Shown: piece after piece, positions 59,459 through 64,000 of the stretch
Layout of the letters: each line of letters starts with the position of its first letter
Numbering within the stretch: the first letter of the stretch is position 1
Source of the DNA: Casuarina equisetifolia
Taxonomy: Eukaryota; Streptophyta; Magnoliopsida; Fagales; Casuarinaceae
NCBI GenBank assembly: GCA_028551475.1
Contig: CM052357.1
Coordinates: forward strand, 14,431,931 to 14,495,930
Reading direction: 5' to 3'
Length of the DNA: 64,000 bases
Program-made: the position numbers and the translations under genes
Notes under the pieces: model-generated
Database searches by the model: none
What the model was told of the DNA's origin: nothing
The model's input: only the letters and a program-made list of their open reading frames with translations

Positions 59459-62400
59459 CCGGCAAAAAGAAATCACTGAGTCCCTTCTTTCTTAAAACTC
59501 ACCACTTCATTGTTTTTGCCCGTTGCATATGGATGAGGATGGTATTAGAGTGATTTGGACGATGTTTGGGCAAAAAACATAATGTCGTTTGGAAAAACCT
59601 AAATGCACAGGATCTTGCAAAAACAACTCACTTTTTTTTGTTTTTGCTCAAAACTCACTAAATCATTGTTTGGCCACGTTACATATGAATGTGGATGCCA
59701 TTAGAGTGATTTGGACCATGTTTTGGCAAAAAAACACATTGTGGTTGCAAAAAACATCACTGCAAAAACGGCTCACCTTTTCCATTTTTTTATCAAAACA
59801 CACCAAATCATTGTTTGGCCACCTTACATATGATTAACGATGTCACTAGAGTGGTTGGGCTATGTTTTGGCGAAAAAACACAATGTCGATCGGAAAAACA
59901 TCACTCTACAGCGTCTTGCAACTCTTTTTTTTTTTTTTTTTTTTCGTTTTTGCCCAAAACTCACCAAATCGGTGCTTGGCCACGTTACATACGAATGAGG
60001 TGGCATTAGAGTAATTGAGACCATCTTTGGGCCAAAAAACACATTGTTGCTGGATAAAACATCACTGAACCGCATGTTGTGAAAACAACTCACCTTTTCC
60101 ACTGTTGCTCAAAACTAGCCAAATCATTGTTTGGCAACGTTAAAAATGAGTGAGGATGGCGTTAGAGTGATTCGGACCATGTTTGGGTGAAAAAAGACAA
60201 TGTCGATCGGAAAAACATCACTGCACAGCATCTTCCGAAAACAACTCTTTTTTTGGGTATCTGCTCAAAACTCGCCACATCGGTGCTTGGCCACGTTAAA
60301 TATGAATGAGAATGGCATTAGAGTGATTCACACCATGTTTGGGCGAAAAAACACAATGTCGTTGGGAAAAACATCACTGCACTGTGTCTTGGGAAAACAA
60401 CTCACCTTTTCCATTGTTGCTCAAAACTCGCCAAATCATTGTTTGGCAACGTTAAAAACGAGTGAGGATGGCATTAGAGTGATTCGGACCATGTTTGGGT
60501 GAAAAAACACAATGTTGATCGGAAAAACATCACTGCACAGCGTCTTCCGAAAACAGCTCTTTTTTTGGGTGTCTGCTCAAAACTAGCCACATCGGTGCTT
60601 GGCCACGTTAAATATGAATGAGGATGGCATTAGAGTGATTCACACCATGTTTGGGAGAAAAACACAATGTCGCTGGGAAAAACATCACTGCTCACCGTCT
60701 TACAAAAACAAATCACTGCGTCCGTTTTTCCTCAAAACTCACCAAATCATTGTTTGGCCATGTTTGGGCGAAAAAAGACAATGTTGTTTGGAAAAACATC
60801 ACTGTGCACGCTCATGCAAAAAGCAATCACTGCTTCCGGTTTTGCTCAAAAGTCACCACATGATTGTTTGGCCGTCTTACATATGAATGAGGATGGCATT
60901 ACATGGATTCGGACCATGTTTGGGCCAAAAAAACAATGTTTTTAGGAAAAACATCACGTCACAGCGTCTTTCCAAAACAACTCACCTTTTCTGTTTTTGC
61001 TCGAAACTCACCAATTCATTGTTTGGCCACGTTACATATGAATGAGGATGGCATTAGTGTCATTCGGACCATGTTTGGGCAAAAAAAAAAAAACAATGTT
61101 TTTAGGAAAAACATCACGTCACAGTGTCTTTCCAAAACAACTCACCTTTTCTGTTTTTGCTCGAAACTCACCAATTCATTGTTTGTCCACGTTACATATG
61201 AATGAGGATGGCATTAGTGTCATTCGGACCATGTTTGGGAAAAAAAAAAACGATGTTTTTAGGAAAAACATCACGGCACAGCGTCTTTCGAAAACAACTC
61301 ACCTTTCCTGTTTTTGCTCGAAACTCACCAAATCGTTGTTTGGCCACATTACATATGAATGCGGATGGCATTAGAGTGATTCAGACCATGTTTGGGAGAA
61401 AAAACACAATGTCGTTTTGAGAAAATCACCGCACAGCGTCTTGTGAAAACAACTTACCTGTTCCTTTTTTTTTCTCAAAAGTGGAAAAATCATTGTTTGG
61501 CCAGGTTACATATGATTGAGGATGGCATTAGAGTGATTCAGACCATGTTTGGGCGAAAAAGCACACGGTTGTTCGGAAAACATCACGGTACAGCGTCTTT
61601 TGAAGACAACTCACCTTTTCTGTTTTTGCTCGAAACTCACCAAATCTTTGTTTGGCCACGTTACGTATGAATCAGGAAGGCATTAGAGTGATTCGGCCTA
61701 TGTTTGCACACAAAAAACACAATGCGGTTGAGAAAAACATAACTGCACAGCAGCTTGCCAAAACAAATCACTCCCTCCAATCTTGGTCAATACTCACCAA
61801 ATCATATCTTGGCCACGTTACATATGAATGTGGATGGCATTAGAGTGTTTCAGACGATGTTTGGGTGAACAAAAAGAATGTCGTTTGGAGAAACATAAAT
61901 GCGCAGCGTCGTCCAAAAACCGCTCATGTTTTCCGTTTTTGGTCAAAACTCACCAAATCATTGTTTGGCCACTTTACATATGAATGAGGATGGCACTAGA
62001 GTGGGTGAGGCTATGTTTTGGCGAAAAAACACATTGTCGTTTGGAAAAAACATCTGTGTGCCTTGCGAAAACAACTTACCATTTTTGTTTTTTGCTCAAA
62101 AACTCACCAAATCATTGTGTGGCCACGTTGTAAAGGAATGAGGTAGCCATTGGATGCACTTGGACCATGTTTCAGCAAAAAAGACATTGTGGTTGCAAAA
62201 AAAATCACTGTACAGCACCTTGCAAAAACAGCTCACCTTTTCTGTTTTTGATCAAAACTCACCAAATCATTGTTTGGCTGCATTACATATGAATAAGGAT
62301 GGCACTAGAGTGATTCAGGCTACGTTTTGGCAAAAAAACACAATGTCATTTGGAAAAGCATTGTGCAGAGTCTTACGAAAACAACTTACCTTTCTCGTTT

Positions 62401-63895
62401 TTGCTCAAAACTTACCAAATCTTTGTTTGGCCACGTTACATATGAATGAGGATGGCATTAGAGTGATTCAGCCCTTGTTTCGGCGAAAAAACATAACTGC
62501 GCAGCATCTTGCAAAAACAAATCACTGCTTCCGTTTTTGCTCAAAACTCACCAAATGATTGTGTGGCCATCTTACATATGAATGAGGATGGCATTTGAGT
62601 AATTCGGACCATGTTTGAGCCAAAAAACACAATGTGTGCAGAAAAAAATTATTGTGCTGGGAAAATTATCACTGCACAACATCTTGCAAAAACAAATCAC
62701 TGCTTCCGTGTGTGCTCAAAACTCACTAAATCATTGTTCGGCCACGTTACATATGAATGAGGATGGCATTAGAATGATTCAGGCCATGGTTGGTTGCAAA
62801 AACAACTCACCTTTTCTGTTTTGCCCAAACTCACCAAATCATTGTTTGGCCACGTTACATATGAATGAGGATGGCATTAGAGTGATTCGGGCCATGGTTG
62901 GTTGCAAAAACGCAATATTGTTTGGCAAAATATCATGGCACAACACCTTTCGAAAACAACTCACCTTTTCCGTTTTTGCCCAAACTCACCAAATCATTGT
63001 TTGGCCACGTTACAGATGAATGAGGATGTGATTAGAGTGATTCGGACAACGTTTCGGCAAAAAAACACGACATGGTTCCAAAAAAATCACTGCACAGCAT
63101 GGTGCAAAAACAGCTCACCTTTTCCATTTTTGATCAAAACTCACCAAATCATTGCTTGGCGACGTTCCATATGAATAAGGATGCACTAGAGTGATTCAGC
63201 CTATCTTTGGGCAAAGAAACACAAAGTCGTTTGGAAAAACATCAGTGTGCAGTCTTGCTAAAACAACTTTCCTGTTTCATTTTTGCTCAAAACTCACCAA
63301 ATTGTTGTTTGGCCACGTTACATATGAATGAAGATGACATTAGAGTGATTCGGAGCATGTTTGGGCGAAAAAACACAATTTGCTTGTGAAAAACATCACT
63401 GCACAGCGTCTTGCAAAAACAAATCACTGCATCCATTTTTGCTCGAAACTCACCAAATCATTGTTTGGCCACGTTACATATGAATGAGGGTGGCATTAGA
63501 GTGATTTGGACCACGTTTGGGTGAAAAAACACAATGTCGTTTGGAGAAGCATGAGGCGCAGCATGTTGCAAAAACAAATCACTGCATCCATTTTTGCTCA
63601 AAACTCACGAAATGATTGATTGGCCATCTTACATATGGATGAGGATGGGATTAGAGTGATTCGGGCCATTTTTTTTTTTACAAAAAAACACAATGTCGTT
63701 TGGAAAAACATCACCGCACGCCATGATGGAAAAACAAATCACTGCTTCCATTTTGCTTAAAACTCAAAAAATGATTATTTAGCCATCTTAAGTATGGATG
63801 AGGATGGCATTTGAGTGATTGAGGGCATGTTTGGGCGAAAAAACAACATTGTGATGTTCTTTGGAAAAACATCATTGTGCAGCGTCTTGCAAAAA
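59459..63895 (+). repeat. Satellite array, ~155-bp monomers, right block
   Basis: About 28 further monomers of the same family. The block starts with the CCGGC target duplication and resumes at the monomer phase interrupted at 56617. Monomer for monomer it repeats 51680-55540: the frame at 52512-52799 recurs at 60599-60886 with one residue changed out of 95. It carries about two additional monomers near 60000-60200, an expansion near 61080 (an A13 run) and a T20 run at 59927-59944. It is therefore a further copy of the roughly 4.9-kb higher-order unit. It is cut at 63895 by another LTR. Confidence 0.92.
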
Positions 63896-64000
63896 TGATG
63901 CGAATGTTATGGTGGGCTTGAGCGAGCTCGGGTTTAGAAAATATGTAAAAATCGTTTTTTTGGTGTTTTGGGTTTTTTTGTGGGAAAAGTGAGTGTTTGG
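63896..64000 (-). mobile_element. Start of a second copy of the same LTR family
   Basis: TGATGCGAATGTTATGGTGG begins abruptly inside a monomer after AAAAA, and 105 bases match the LTR at 56618 (including GGTGTTTTGGG, as in that copy). It has the same orientation as the complete element and continues beyond the window. The monomer position differs from the first insertion, so it was an independent event. Confidence 0.85.

Noticed and set aside
48188..63389. Dozens of open frames of 60-148 codons across the array
   Set aside because: All are the same ~52-residue unit read through tandem monomers, with frequent frameshifts and stops and variants on both strands. They are treated as satellite, not genes.
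48080..63895. CRISPR-like array
   Set aside because: Repeats are contiguous ~155-bp monomers without unique spacers, in a plant nuclear context.

Overview
The window is nuclear DNA of a flowering plant, most probably a core eudicot. It carries split genes with GT-AG introns, plant-specific proteins (AMP1, ANT1, UBP12), a plastid DNA insertion, Ty1/copia and Ty3/gypsy retroelements and a long satellite array. The species cannot be named from sequence alone.

Layout. 1-11.2 kb is a retroelement graveyard: a weak gypsy gag relic (about 1.1 kb), a decayed minus-strand copia element (about 1.7-7.06 kb, stop codons throughout) and a chromodomain relic (about 8.9 kb). 11.3-46.0 kb is a gene island. 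UBP12/UBP13-type deubiquitinase is on + (32 exons, 1116 aa). A SKA3-like kinetochore protein is on - (7 exons, 277 aa). A tRNA-Arg(CCT) lies on + about 100 bp upstream of its ATG. The AMP1-type glutamate carboxypeptidase is on - (10 exons, 694 aa) and has plastid ndhF DNA in intron 4. An ANT1-type amino-acid transporter is on - (3 exons, 416 aa). All four gene models were assembled by hand from splice signals, reading phase and family conservation. They stay in frame from start to stop.

46.8-48.05 kb holds a copia LTR with an adjoining primer-binding site and a degenerate gag. 48.08 kb to the end is a tandem array of roughly 155-bp monomers organised into a higher-order unit of about 4.9 kb. 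A 2841-bp LTR element with gag but no pol interrupts it at 56618-59458, with 5-bp target duplications. A second copy of the same LTR family starts at 63896 and runs off the window.

The genes are ordinary housekeeping and developmental loci with no evident joint pathway: protein deubiquitination, chromosome segregation, meristem control and amino-acid transport. The most unusual material is the satellite domain with its higher-order structure and gag-only retroelements, the plastid insertion in AMP1, a GC-AG intron in UBP12, and the plant SKA3-like gene with a C-terminal SKA1-like domain.
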